In this document: in pieces, positions 5,561-12,652 of the stretch | Layout of the letters: each line of letters begins with the position of its first letter | How positions within the stretch are numbered: position 1 is the stretch's first letter | IMG/VR virus record: IMGVR_UViG_3300042923_000150 | Location: 1 to 35,256 of that record | Length of the DNA: 35,256 bases | Source of the DNA: a virus | Reading direction: 5' to 3' (one strand) | Notes under the pieces: generated by a model | What the model was told of the DNA's origin: nothing | The model's database searches: none | What the model saw: only the letters and a program-made list of their open reading frames with translations | Program-made: the position numbers and the translations under genes

Positions 5561-5755
5561 ATGCCCGAAGAACCACGCCCAAATGAGAAGCACGTAAATC
5601 AGATCAAGGTCCTGCTCGACGACAAGTACGAAGGGCTCTTGGACTACGCCGCGCAGATTCACGGCACCAAGAAAGCTGTCCTGGCTCGTGAAGTTCTGAA
5701 GTCTTGGCTGCTTGATCTTGTTGGCAATTCTATCCGCGACGACCGCGCTGCCTAA
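5561..5755 (+). CDS. Small ribbon-helix-helix-like protein in the cII position
   Basis: A 64-residue protein with a short strand-like segment (NQIKVLLDDKYEGLLDYAA) followed by helices (GTKKAVLAREVLKSWL). The pattern resembles ribbon-helix-helix DNA-binding proteins of the Arc type. The ATG at 5561 has AGGAG upstream. Its position after cro is that of cII in lambda, so a role as an early transcription regulator is plausible but not shown. It has no similarity that I can see to CII itself. Confidence 0.7.
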   Translation: MPEEPRPNEKHVNQIKVLLDDKYEGLLDYAAQIHGTKKAVLAREVLKSWLLDLVGNSIRDDRAA

Positions 5756-5762
5756 AGCAAAA

Positions 5763-5795
5763 CAGTAGGGACCCAGCAGGGACCCCGCAGGGACT
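5763..5795 (+). repeat. Three tandem 11-bp repeats in a leader
   Basis: CAGTAGGGACC, CAGCAGGGACC and CCGCAGGGACT follow each other without gaps. They lie between two small early genes and end just before the GGAGG of the gene at 5805, so they are in its ribosome-loading region. They may be a protein-binding site on DNA or RNA, or mere slippage. Confidence 0.6.
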
Positions 5796-5804
5796 GGAGG
5801 CTGT

Positions 5805-5996
5805 ATGCCGGAAGAAAAAGGCATGGAGCTTGGCGAACTACTTGATCCGGAAGAGTTGAAGTTGCTGGAGGCGGAGGCGGCGAAGCGCGGGATGACTCCG
5901 GCGGAGCTGGCAAAGCTGGGAATTCAGCAGGAGCTGACCAGACGGACAAGGCCAAGGGCTATGAGCGGGACGATTCAAGCGTTCCGAAAACGATAA
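5805..5996 (+). CDS. Small hypothetical early protein, helical
   Basis: A 63-residue protein with an acidic helical N-terminus (LGELLDPEELKLLEAEAAKRG), then MTPAELAKLGIQQELTRRT and a basic tail (RPRAMSGTIQAFRKR). The helix pattern resembles the C-terminal half of ribbon-helix-helix proteins, but no family is certain. The ATG at 5805 has GGAGG about six bases upstream. It is the last gene before the tR1-like terminator, so it belongs to the immediate-early right transcript with cro. Confidence 0.65.
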   Translation: MPEEKGMELGELLDPEELKLLEAEAAKRGMTPAELAKLGIQQELTRRTRPRAMSGTIQAFRKR

Positions 5997-6019
5997 GCAT
6001 CGAATTCCAGACACAAAAA

Positions 6020-6044
6020 AGCCGACGGTCGAGGTCGGCTCTTT
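6020..6044 (+). terminator. tR1-like terminator, with an overlapping boxA-like sequence
   Basis: AGCCGAC (6020-6026) and GTCGGCT (6034-6040) form a 7-bp stem with a seven-base loop followed by CTTTC, a poor T-run. On the opposite strand the same stem is followed by six Ts. GCTCTTTCAACA (6038-6049) resembles boxA. The position after the first early genes equals lambda tR1. Confidence 0.55.
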
Positions 6045-6067
6045 CAACAGCAAGTACGGAGCTGATT

Positions 6068-6277
6068 ATGCACAAAACATCTGATCCACACAACACCCAG
6101 CCCGCGCCACAAAACGCGAGCTTAGAAATCGTGGAGCACACGAAATCGTTTCATCAGTCGGCCGCTATGCAAGCCGCCAGAATGATCACCTTTCAGTACA
6201 CCCGCAAAGCCAAGGGCGAGTTCCAGCGCGAGTGCATGGATCACCTCAAGGCCTCACTCGCCGGGGGTGCGGCATGA
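6068..6277 (+). CDS. Small hypothetical early protein
   Basis: A 69-residue protein with a polar, proline- and asparagine-rich N-terminus and a helical C-terminal half (AAMQAARMITFQYTRKAKGEFQRECMDHLKASL). The ATG at 6068 has a GGAG site (acGGAGctg) upstream, and the TGA overlaps the ATG of the GIY-YIG gene. No domain is recognised. Similar short proteins precede replication genes in Pseudomonas phages, but this is recall of context only. Confidence 0.65.
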   Translation: MHKTSDPHNTQPAPQNASLEIVEHTKSFHQSAAMQAARMITFQYTRKAKGEFQRECMDHLKASLAGGAA

Positions 6278-6855
6278 ACTACGGGTTTATCTACTGCCTG
6301 GGTAACGAATGTATGCCGGGCATCTACAAGATCGGCATGACCGACCGCGCCCCGAGTCAGCGTTGTTTCGAGCTGTCTAGTTCGACCAGTGCGCCAAAGC
6401 CTTTTGATCTCCTCTGTTTCGGTGAGGTTCATAACGCATTGTCAGTCGAGCGCGAGCTGCACGATATTTTCGCAGGCGCCCGGCTCAACAAGTCCCGCGA
6501 ATTCTTCAGCGCTGATTACCGCGAGATCCGCGAGGTGTTCAATGCGCTCTCCGATCACCTATGTGAAACACCGGCGGGGAAAGAGCATTCGCACTCTTTG
6601 GAGCTGATGCAGACGTTTTACCTAGCCCAAAGTCAAGACGAGAAGATTAAGGCCTTGCTGAATGCGGCTCAGTTCTCAGGGATCCGCCTCTGGAGCGATC
6701 AGGGCGTGGTTAGGACCTCGGCGCGCCTGGCGTACACACACTGGCTTACCGCCGCCATAAGCGGCATGCGTAACGCCCTGCTTGAAGTTCTTCCGACCAA
6801 GCAACCCGTCAATCACTTGATGGCTCTAGTGTGCGCCATGGAGAAATCAGAATGA
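6274..6855 (+). CDS. GIY-YIG / T5orf172-type nuclease-like protein
   Basis: A 193-residue protein. Residues 1-95 match the T5orf172/MUG113 branch of the GIY-YIG superfamily: YGFIYC as the first strand, GIYKIGMT as the second, the arginine of SQRCFELS and the glutamate of VERELHDIF, ending in REFFSA. These domains cut or bind DNA in free-standing phage proteins. The C-terminal half is helical and unassigned. Start and stop both overlap neighbours by ATGA, and it lies directly before the replication initiator. A role in DNA processing or host DNA attack is possible; sequence specificity cannot be judged. Confidence 0.8.
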   Translation: MNYGFIYCLGNECMPGIYKIGMTDRAPSQRCFELSSSTSAPKPFDLLCFGEVHNALSVERELHDIFAGARLNKSREFFSADYREIREVFNALSDHLCETPAGKEHSHSLELMQTFYLAQSQDEKIKALLNAAQFSGIRLWSDQGVVRTSARLAYTHWLTAAISGMRNALLEVLPTKQPVNHLMALVCAMEKSE

Positions 6856-7673
6856 GCAACGTTCACCAACTTCATGAGCGTAGCCCGGGAGGATTTACCC
6901 GGATGGATAACGAGCTTTATGGGGCCTTGATACGCGCTGACCTCTCCGGTAGGGAGTTGCGCGTAGCTTTGGCTATCCATCGCCAGACCGCTGGCTACAA
7001 CGTCTCTAGCGCACGTATAGCGGCTTCCTACATTGCCGAGATGGCGAATATTCATCGTGAAGACGTTTCGCGCATCATTGGCGAACTGCTGCGTCAGCGG
7101 GTCATTTATCGCGACGGTGGAAGCAAGGCGCCAATCGGAATTTCCCCTGTGTCTGAGTGGAAAATCGATGCCAAAAACGTGCGCAAATCCGACAAGAAAA
7201 AAGAACCACAGTGTGGCGTTTCCACCACGTCCTTAGTGGCGTTTCCACCACACAATAAAGACAGAAATACAAAAACTACTGCTAACGCAGTTGTCGCCGC
7301 TGTCGCTTCGACCGATGCGATGGAACAGCCGGAAGCCGAACAGGCGGACAACACCACCCCTGACCAACCCGAGGCCAGCAAAGCCGAACGCATTCCCTTC
7401 GCCAAGATCATGGATCTGTACAACCGGGTCTGCGGCGGCAAGTTCAAGGGCTGCATTGCCCTGAACGACAAGCGCAAGGCGAACATCCGCAAACTCTGGA
7501 ACCTGAAGCTGGACGGCGAATTCCCGTTCCGCACCTCCGAGTTCTGGGAAGGCTTCTTCAACGACTGCCTGCAAGACAGGCACTGGTGTGGTGAGAACGC
7601 ACGCGGTTGGAGAGCGAGCCTTGAGTTTGTGACCCGCGAAGAAAACGCCCTGCGCGTACTGGAGGGCGAATGA
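6852..7673 (+). CDS. Replication initiator, lambda O-like
   Basis: A 273-residue protein. Residues 12-100 form the winged-helix domain of the phage replication protein O family (MDNELYGALIRADLSGRELR, AIHRQTAGYN). A low-complexity linker (about 115-180) follows, then a C-terminal domain (FAKIMDLYNRVCGGKFKGC to WRASLEFVTREENALRVLEG) found in many Pseudomonas phage initiators. The linker DNA contains two 16-bp iterons (7213-7251) and an AT-rich stretch, as lambda O contains the phage origin. The ATG at 6852 overlaps the stop upstream, and the TGA overlaps the helicase start. It should bind the iterons and deliver DnaB. Confidence 0.85.
   Translation: MSNVHQLHERSPGGFTRMDNELYGALIRADLSGRELRVALAIHRQTAGYNVSSARIAASYIAEMANIHREDVSRIIGELLRQRVIYRDGGSKAPIGISPVSEWKIDAKNVRKSDKKKEPQCGVSTTSLVAFPPHNKDRNTKTTANAVVAAVASTDAMEQPEAEQADNTTPDQPEASKAERIPFAKIMDLYNRVCGGKFKGCIALNDKRKANIRKLWNLKLDGEFPFRTSEFWEGFFNDCLQDRHWCGENARGWRASLEFVTREENALRVLEGE
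7213..7285. other. Candidate replication origin: two iterons and AT-rich segment
   Basis: GTGGCGTTTCCACCAC occurs exactly twice, at 7213-7228 and 7236-7251, with a 23-bp period (about two helical turns). Each copy has internal symmetry (GTGG-N5-CCAC). An A-rich, GC-poor stretch follows at about 7252-7285 and could melt easily. The location inside the O-like gene matches lambda ori. Confidence 0.65.
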
Positions 7674-9085
7674 ACATGCACGCCAGCCTGAACGCTGAAC
7701 GTCCCCTCATCGCGATGGAAGCCGAGCACGGTGTTCTCGGTGCCCTGATGCACAAGCCCGAGCAGTGCGAAGACATCGGCGCTTACTTGGACTTCGCTGA
7801 TTTCAGCCACGAAGACAACGGCGCTCTGTACGCTCTGATCCTGGCCAGCCACGCCAAAAAGGTCCGTCCTGACCCCATCACGCTTTCGGAAATCCGCTCT
7901 GAGCTGCCAAGCGGCGACAGCACCATGGCTTATGCGGCCGAGGTGATGAGCAAGGTGCCGAGCGCTGCCAGTGGGAAGCACTACGCGAAGATCGTCTCGG
8001 AGCGTGCCAAAGCCCGCAAGCTGTACGAGGCGGGTCAGGCGTTGATGGATCTGTCCATGACTGCCGGGAGCCTTGCTGACCAGATTTCCCAGGCCCAGGC
8101 GATGGTCATGGAGCTGGACGCGCACGACGATACACCGGACGTGACCACGATGAAGTCCGCCCTGGGCCCGGTGTTCGAGGACATGCAGGATCGGCTTGAT
8201 GGAAAGCAGTTCATGGGTCAGGACTTCGGCCTGGCTGAGCTGGACAATATCGTGAAATGCCTGCGCCCCGGCAACCTCGCAATCATCGCTGGCCGCCCAG
8301 GTACCGGTAAAACTGTATTGGGCACCGGTATAGCTGACCGCGTAGCCAAGAAGGGCGGCGCGTCTCTAGTTTTCTCGCTGGAAATGCCAACGAAGGAGCT
8401 GGCCAAGCGTTCGTTGGCTGCCGAGTCGGGCGTCAGCCAGAACTGGATCGAGTCCGGGGAGGCTGTTCTCAACGAGGAGGCCTCGGCCAAGATATACGCC
8501 GCCGTCGCCAAACTCTCGCAGGCTGACATCCGCATCTGCGACAAAGGCGCGCTGACGTTTGCCCGCATCTGCAGCATCGCCCGCTTTCAGCACCGCGCTA
8601 AACCCCTCGACATTATCGTCGTGGACTACCTGAGCCTGATCGCCACCGACCCGGCCAGCAAACTCCAAAACCGCAACCTTGAGCTCGGTTCGTACACCCG
8701 AGGCTTCAAGGCTCTCGCCAAGGAACTGGGCATCCCGGTCGTGGTGCTGGCCCAGCTGAACCGTGGCATCGAGAACCGCGCTGATCCCAAGCCGAAGATG
8801 AGCGACCTGCGCGACTCCGGCGAGATCGAGCAGGACGCCGACGTGATCATCATGGCGCATCGCGACATGGACTCGGAGCGTGGGCAGAACGGCCTGACCG
8901 AAGTCGACGTGGTGAAGGTCCGCCACGCGGCACCGAATTTCTGCGTCTTGCAGTTCCAGGGAGAGTACGCCCGGTTCGTCAACGCAGCTCAGGGCTCTTA
9001 TGAAGAGCGCCCGGCACCCGCCCAGAAAGAGCGCAAGCCTTCCGCACGATCAATGATGAGCTCAATGAAAGGTGGCCACGCATGA
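7670..9085 (+). CDS. dnaB: Replicative DNA helicase, DnaB family
   Basis: A 471-residue helicase, the normal length of the DnaB family. The N-terminal helical domain (residues about 10-115) is followed by a linker and the RecA-like core. The core has Walker A GRPGTGKT at 208-215, Walker B IIVVDYLSLI at 315-324, and the late motif DLRDSGEIEQDADVI. It unwinds DNA 5' to 3' at the fork as a hexamer. The phage codes for its own helicase next to its O-like initiator, so it needs no P-type loader to recruit the host enzyme, although a loader cannot be excluded. The start overlaps the initiator stop (ATGA). Confidence 0.95.
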   Translation: MNMHASLNAERPLIAMEAEHGVLGALMHKPEQCEDIGAYLDFADFSHEDNGALYALILASHAKKVRPDPITLSEIRSELPSGDSTMAYAAEVMSKVPSAASGKHYAKIVSERAKARKLYEAGQALMDLSMTAGSLADQISQAQAMVMELDAHDDTPDVTTMKSALGPVFEDMQDRLDGKQFMGQDFGLAELDNIVKCLRPGNLAIIAGRPGTGKTVLGTGIADRVAKKGGASLVFSLEMPTKELAKRSLAAESGVSQNWIESGEAVLNEEASAKIYAAVAKLSQADIRICDKGALTFARICSIARFQHRAKPLDIIVVDYLSLIATDPASKLQNRNLELGSYTRGFKALAKELGIPVVVLAQLNRGIENRADPKPKMSDLRDSGEIEQDADVIIMAHRDMDSERGQNGLTEVDVVKVRHAAPNFCVLQFQGEYARFVNAAQGSYEERPAPAQKERKPSARSMMSSMKGGHA

Positions 9086-9222
9086 GCATCCGCGTACATA
9101 GCGCTCAGGCGCGAATCATCGAGCAGGGCATACCCGCAGACGGCCAAGCCGCGCGGATGCAATTGCTTTCCAAATTGAACATCAAGCGCGGTGAGCTGCG
9201 CGGCAGGGAGATGCAGCCATGA
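9082..9222 (+). CDS. Very small hypothetical protein
   Basis: A 46-residue, basic, helical peptide (MSIRVHSAQARIIEQGIPADG, then MQLLSKLNIKRGELRGREMQP). It is linked by ATGA overlaps to dnaB upstream and to the Ea22-like gene downstream, which is the main support for it. No family is recognised. Confidence 0.6.
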   Translation: MSIRVHSAQARIIEQGIPADGQAARMQLLSKLNIKRGELRGREMQP

Positions 9223-9668
9223 CCATCGACAAAGCACGTTTGAAGGCGCTGGCTGAGGCTGCAACGCCGGGCCCTTGGGAATGCCGCGAAGCTGAGGGTT
9301 CGGCTGCAATTTGCCATAAGCACGGCTGGGTCGCTGACGACTTCAATGAGCAAACAGTCTTCGACACGCGTTATATGGCCGCCGCCAACCCTGCCACGGT
9401 GTTGGCCCTGCTTGCCGAGCTTGAAAAAAACCTGATGCATCTGCGGGTGTTTGCTCAGGTGGGCGATTCGCTGGCGGCCGAGCGCGACCAGCTCAAGGTC
9501 GAGAACGCGACGCTGCGTAAGGACGCCGAACTAGCGGCCAAGAAACTGCGCAGCACTGAAATTTGCCACCCGAACGCTGTGGAGTATTTGGTTGATGAAG
9601 CGCGTGAGGCTCTAAAAGCCTATCTCCCAGACGGCTGGCCTGAACAGAACAAGGAGTCCGCCCAATGA
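9219..9668 (+). CDS. Ead/Ea22-like protein
   Basis: A 149-residue protein beginning with the Ea22-like signature LKALAEAATPGPWECR and YMAAANPATVLALLAELEKN, followed by a coiled-coil stretch (ERDQLKVENATLRKDAELAAKK). Ea22-like proteins are non-essential early proteins of lambdoid phages with unknown activity. The gene is coupled to both neighbours by ATGA overlaps. The coiled coil suggests that it oligomerises. Confidence 0.8.
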   Translation: MTIDKARLKALAEAATPGPWECREAEGSAAICHKHGWVADDFNEQTVFDTRYMAAANPATVLALLAELEKNLMHLRVFAQVGDSLAAERDQLKVENATLRKDAELAAKKLRSTEICHPNAVEYLVDEAREALKAYLPDGWPEQNKESAQ

Positions 9669-10078
9669 CCATCGAAAAGATCATGTCCGAAGTCGAGGCT
9701 GAATACGGCATGGGTGGTCTCCGCGCCGGCGTCTATGGCGATTTTGCGCGGGATGTCGCTGAGCGGTATGCGGCTCAGCTCAAGGCCGAAAACGAACAGC
9801 TCAAAGCGACCCTTGCAACCGAAAGGCTGTCGGGCTTTGCGGCGGCGTTTTATCAGATCGCTGAGGCGGTAGGCGTGAAGGGCGCGCGGCCCGCAACACC
9901 GCAACAGGTGTTTGAGGGCGAGATACTGCCCGCTATTCGCGCCGCTGTGCGTGACGCTGAGCGGTATCGGTTCATCCGCCAGGACGTAAAGCGCTCTGGC
10001 TACGCATTGATCCCTGATGAGAGTGACATGGATGCGCGTGTCGACGCCGCCATGAGCAAGGAGGCCAGCCATGAGTGA
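9665..10078 (+). CDS. Hypothetical phage protein, coiled coil plus helical domain
   Basis: A 137-residue protein. After an N-terminal segment (IMSEVEAEYGMGGLRAG), AQLKAENEQLKATLATERL forms a short coiled coil. The C-terminal part contains EILPAIRAAVRDAERYRFIR, a pattern seen in many small nin-region proteins close to Ea22-like genes. Its stop lies eight bases inside the next gene. No function is known to me. Confidence 0.7.
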   Translation: MTIEKIMSEVEAEYGMGGLRAGVYGDFARDVAERYAAQLKAENEQLKATLATERLSGFAAAFYQIAEAVGVKGARPATPQQVFEGEILPAIRAAVRDAERYRFIRQDVKRSGYALIPDESDMDARVDAAMSKEASHE

Positions 10079-10271
10079 CCAGCCACGAAAAACCGTTTAC
10101 TGCTCCTTCTGCGCTCGCGGCGAACACGAACTGGACGGCGTGCTAATCCAAGGGTTCGACGTCGCCATTTGCCAAGGTTGCGTGAAGGTCTGTGTCGATA
10201 TTGTCTTTGGGCATTCTGCCAACAGAACGAAGGTGCAGGTCGAGCCCCATGCCGAGGAGGCTCAGCCATGA
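10071..10271 (+). CDS. Stand-alone ClpX-type C4 zinc finger protein
   Basis: A 66-residue protein with CSFC at 11-14 and CQGC at 34-37, separated by 19 residues. The spacing and surrounding residues (TVYCSFCARGEHELDGVLIQG, AICQGCVKVC) match the N-terminal zinc-binding domain of ClpX. That domain dimerises and recruits substrates and adaptors such as SspB. There is no AAA+ domain. It might therefore act as a decoy, adaptor or anti-ClpX factor, which is inference. It overlaps the preceding gene by eight bases and the ninB start by four. Confidence 0.8.
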   Translation: MSDQPRKTVYCSFCARGEHELDGVLIQGFDVAICQGCVKVCVDIVFGHSANRTKVQVEPHAEEAQP

Positions 10272-10684
10272 CTGAAGTCATCGTAAGGCACAAGGACGAC
10301 CTGAGCCGCCTGCGTGGCGTTCTGCTCGGCACCGACTTTTCGAAGCCCAAGAAGATCGTCATCAAGGATCTGGACCGCAGTAGCGACCAGAACCGCTTGC
10401 TGCACAAATTGCTGACTCAGGTATCGGAGCAGGTCGCCTGGCACGGCCAGAAGCTCTCAGTGACCGTATGGAAGCGTTTGTGCACGGCGGCATGGCTCAG
10501 GGAGGAAGGAGAGTCACCGATGCTCGTACCGTCTCTGGACGGTCACGGTATCGACATGATCTTTGAGCGCACATCCAAATTGAGTGTCAAGCAGTGCGCG
10601 AGTCTTATCACCTGGATTGAAGCGTTTGGCTCGCAACAGGGCGTGAAGTGGTCCGCACAGGATGTATGGGGAGGTCGGTTCTAA
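10268..10684 (+). CDS. ninB: NinB recombination protein
   Basis: A 138-residue protein matching NinB/Orf of lambda in length and pattern: an N-terminal strand region, RSSDQNRLLHKLLTQVSEQV, WKRLCTAAWLREEGE, and the C-terminal LSVKQCASLITWIEAFGSQQGVKW. Lambda Orf binds single-stranded DNA and helps replace SSB during recombination. The ATG at 10268 overlaps the preceding TGA. The stop TAA shares its last A with the ATG of the homing endonuclease gene, so that gene may have been inserted into a tightly packed operon. Confidence 0.9.
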   Translation: MTEVIVRHKDDLSRLRGVLLGTDFSKPKKIVIKDLDRSSDQNRLLHKLLTQVSEQVAWHGQKLSVTVWKRLCTAAWLREEGESPMLVPSLDGHGIDMIFERTSKLSVKQCASLITWIEAFGSQQGVKWSAQDVWGGRF

Positions 10685-11178
10685 TGGGTGCCAACAAACT
10701 ACCAGACCACGAATACCTCAAGTCGCAGATCGATTACGACCCTGAGACTGGTGATTTCTTTTGGAAGGTGCGACGGAAGGGGCGATTCCCTGGCCGGAAG
10801 GTTGGCTCGCTTCAACCCAATGGCTACCTGCTGATCACGATAGATGGCGTTCGATACTTTGCGCATCGGCTGGCTTGGCTGTACATGACCGGAAAAGACC
10901 CAGAAGGAAACATCGATCACCGAGATGGCGTGCGCACGAACAACAGGTTCGCGAACCTGCGCGACGGGGATCAGCAGTGCAACACTCAAAACCTGCGAAA
11001 AGCCCGGTCGGACAATTCGTCCGGCTTCCTGGGCGTGGCGACCCATGCGTACGGTTTCACAGCGCAGATACATCACGAGGGGAAAAAGAAGCATCTGGGG
11101 TTATTCAAAACTCCCGAGGAAGCCCATGCGGTCTATGTCAGAGCGAAGCGGGAAATTCATGCGGGGTGCACGCTATGA
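10684..11178 (+). CDS. HNH homing endonuclease with AP2-like DNA-binding domain
   Basis: A 164-residue protein. An HNH_3-type nuclease (AHRLAWLYMTG, NIDHRDGVRTNNRFANLR, NTQN) occupies about residues 50-115. An AP2-like DNA-binding domain follows (GFLGVATHAYGFTAQI, KKHLGLFKTPEEAHAVYVRAK). This is the usual layout of free-standing phage homing endonucleases. It probably cuts related phage genomes lacking the gene and promotes its own spread. It has no intron or intein here and sits in frame-coupled contact with both neighbours. Confidence 0.9.
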   Translation: MGANKLPDHEYLKSQIDYDPETGDFFWKVRRKGRFPGRKVGSLQPNGYLLITIDGVRYFAHRLAWLYMTGKDPEGNIDHRDGVRTNNRFANLRDGDQQCNTQNLRKARSDNSSGFLGVATHAYGFTAQIHHEGKKKHLGLFKTPEEAHAVYVRAKREIHAGCTL

Positions 11179-11288
11179 CTGTTCTCGCACAGGCCCTCAT
11201 TCGGCATTCAGAACGCCTCACCACCTTCCTGGCTCAGTGCTACCAGCACCCTGACCTATGCCTTCAATTCCAATGGGGGCAGATGTGA
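11175..11288 (+). CDS. Very small hypothetical protein of the nin region
   Basis: A 37-residue peptide (MTVLAQALIRHSERLTTFL, then CYQHPDLCLQFQWGQM) joined by ATGA overlap to the homing endonuclease gene and by TGATG to the YbcO-like gene. It looks like one amphipathic helix plus a polar tail with two cysteines. No function is recognised. The overlaps at both ends argue that it is translated. Confidence 0.55.
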   Translation: MTVLAQALIRHSERLTTFLAQCYQHPDLCLQFQWGQM

Positions 11289-11587
11289 TGGGTAAGCAGA
11301 CGAAGCTCACCAAAGCGGCGCGCGGCCGGGACTGCATGGTCCGCCTGCCGGGCTGCCCGAACGACACGGAAACGACTGTTCTGGCGCATTACCGGCTGGC
11401 GGGTACGTGCGGCATGGGCATCAAGCCGAACAACCTGCAGGGCGCATGGTGCTGCGCGTGGTGTCACGACCGCATTGACGGCCGCGCCCGATACGACATG
11501 GCGCGTGACGAAATGCGCCTGTACCACGCCGAGGGTGTCATTCGTACAAACGACACCCTGATCAGCGAAGGAGTGATCGCAGCGTGA
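11288..11587 (+). CDS. YbcO/DUF1364-family putative nuclease
   Basis: A 99-residue protein with the family pattern KLTKAARGRDCMVRLPGC, TTVLAHYRLAGTCGMGIKP and CCAWCHDRIDGR. The cysteines and histidines (Cys16, Cys23, Cys55, Cys59, His60) resemble a compact HNH/beta-beta-metal fold. This family replaces or accompanies recombination nucleases in the nin region of lambdoid phages, and a nuclease activity is predicted. It stands three genes before RusA-type resolvase functions, which fits DNA processing. The ATG at 11288 shares one base with the preceding stop. Confidence 0.85.
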   Translation: MGKQTKLTKAARGRDCMVRLPGCPNDTETTVLAHYRLAGTCGMGIKPNNLQGAWCCAWCHDRIDGRARYDMARDEMRLYHAEGVIRTNDTLISEGVIAA

Positions 11588-11751
11588 GATATCCAAACCC
11601 TTACCCGTGGACGTGGGAAAGCCCGCGCGAACGACTGATCAATCGCCGAATAGACCGCATGAGACCTTGGCAGCTACCAGCCCTCCCTAAAGGGAAGTTT
11701 GGTCGAGGCTTCATTCTCAAGCTGTGGCATCGCCGGAGTTTGTGGCCATGA
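11584..11751 (+). CDS. Very small basic protein of the nin region
   Basis: A 55-residue, strongly basic, tryptophan-rich protein (MRYPNPYPWTWESPRERLIN, then RMRPWQLPALPKGKFGRGF). It starts at a GTG overlapping the preceding stop (GTGA) and ends overlapping the rusA ATG (ATGA). The charge suggests nucleic-acid or protein binding. No family is recognised. Confidence 0.6.
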   Translation: MRYPNPYPWTWESPRERLINRRIDRMRPWQLPALPKGKFGRGFILKLWHRRSLWP

Positions 11752-12110
11752 CCGACCTGCTATTGCCATGGCCACCGGCCGAATGCAGCCCAAACGCACG
11801 CGGGCATTGGAGCAAGAAGAGCAGGGCGGCCAAGCGGTACCGCGCCGCGTGCTTCGTGCTGACCAAGAGCGCCTGCCTACCCAGACCGGAAGGGCAGGTA
11901 ATCCTGTCGCTGGAGTTCCTGCCACCGGATCGCCGCCGCCGCGATGACGACAACCTCGTCGCCGCCTTCAAGTCGGGTCGTGACGGCCTGGCTGACGCGC
12001 TGGGGATCGATGACAACCTTTTTGCCACTCAGATACGGGTGAGTGACGAAACCATCAAGGGCGGCGCTGTGCGCGTTCGCATTCAAGCAGTCCATGGGGA
12101 AGCGGCATGA
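11748..12110 (+). CDS. rusA: RusA-type Holliday junction resolvase
   Basis: A 120-residue protein of normal RusA length with the catalytic acidic cluster in RRRRDDDNLVAAFKSGRDGL (Asp66-Asp68) and the later GIDDNLF (Asp88/Asp89). RusA is a dimeric, metal-dependent endonuclease that cuts Holliday junctions. In phages it resolves branched DNA before packaging. It occupies the usual place directly before the late regulator and is coupled to both neighbours by ATGA overlaps. Confidence 0.92.
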   Translation: MTDLLLPWPPAECSPNARGHWSKKSRAAKRYRAACFVLTKSACLPRPEGQVILSLEFLPPDRRRRDDDNLVAAFKSGRDGLADALGIDDNLFATQIRVSDETIKGGAVRVRIQAVHGEAA

Positions 12111-12652
12111 TCTATCGCAACGTAATTTCAGCAGTAGTGCGCGCCCTGGCGGCCGAGACGATAAACAGCGCGGGTGGGTGCGACTTCGAGCCGAAGGTTC
12201 AGGCTTCCAAGCTCAAAGGCGAGATCGTCGGCAAGGAGGCGGCGTTTCTGACCGACTGCATGGTTCACGCCAGGCTCCGCACTCAGCTTGCCCATGAGCA
12301 CTGGAACGTGCTGGTCGCGCAGTACTCCACGCACACCGAGAGAAAGCATGCGGCGATTGTGCTGATCGCCAAGTCTGTGCGGTCACCGGCGCCCGAGCGC
12401 TTCAGGCACGCAGCGGTAGTGACATGGGCCATGCCAAAGCTTCCGGGGCAGGATGGAAAGCGTTCGACCAACGTGCTGCCAGCCGGATGGTACTGCATGG
12501 ACAACTGGCTCGATGAACCTGTGCCTGAGCGCACCCAGTACCGCTGGAAGTCGGCCATTTGCAAGGATCTGAGGCGTCGGGTTGATGAGGCTTTGACCGA
12601 GGCTCAGACGATTCTTGACGCTGAAGGGCTTCTTTTTGAAAACGTCGCTTGA
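12107..12652 (+). CDS. Probable late-gene antiterminator, Q position
   Basis: A 181-residue protein with a conserved-looking N-terminal region (SAGGCDFEPKV, GKEAAFLTDCMVHARLRTQL, HWNVLVAQYSTH) that I associate with Pseudomonas phage proteins annotated as antitermination protein Q. The C-terminal half contains RYRWKSAICKDLRRRVDEALTEA-like helices suited to DNA or polymerase contact. Position is the stronger argument: it is the last gene before a promoter-terminator pair (12649-12749) and the late operon. A regulator of another type in this slot remains possible. Confidence 0.65.
   Translation: MIYRNVISAVVRALAAETINSAGGCDFEPKVQASKLKGEIVGKEAAFLTDCMVHARLRTQLAHEHWNVLVAQYSTHTERKHAAIVLIAKSVRSPAPERFRHAAVVTWAMPKLPGQDGKRSTNVLPAGWYCMDNWLDEPVPERTQYRWKSAICKDLRRRVDEALTEAQTILDAEGLLFENVA

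Noticed and set aside
7106-8926. Long minus-strand open frames across the initiator and helicase genes (7106-8125 and 8366-8926)
   Set aside because: They mirror the codon pattern of the clear O-like and DnaB genes and have shadow-type composition.
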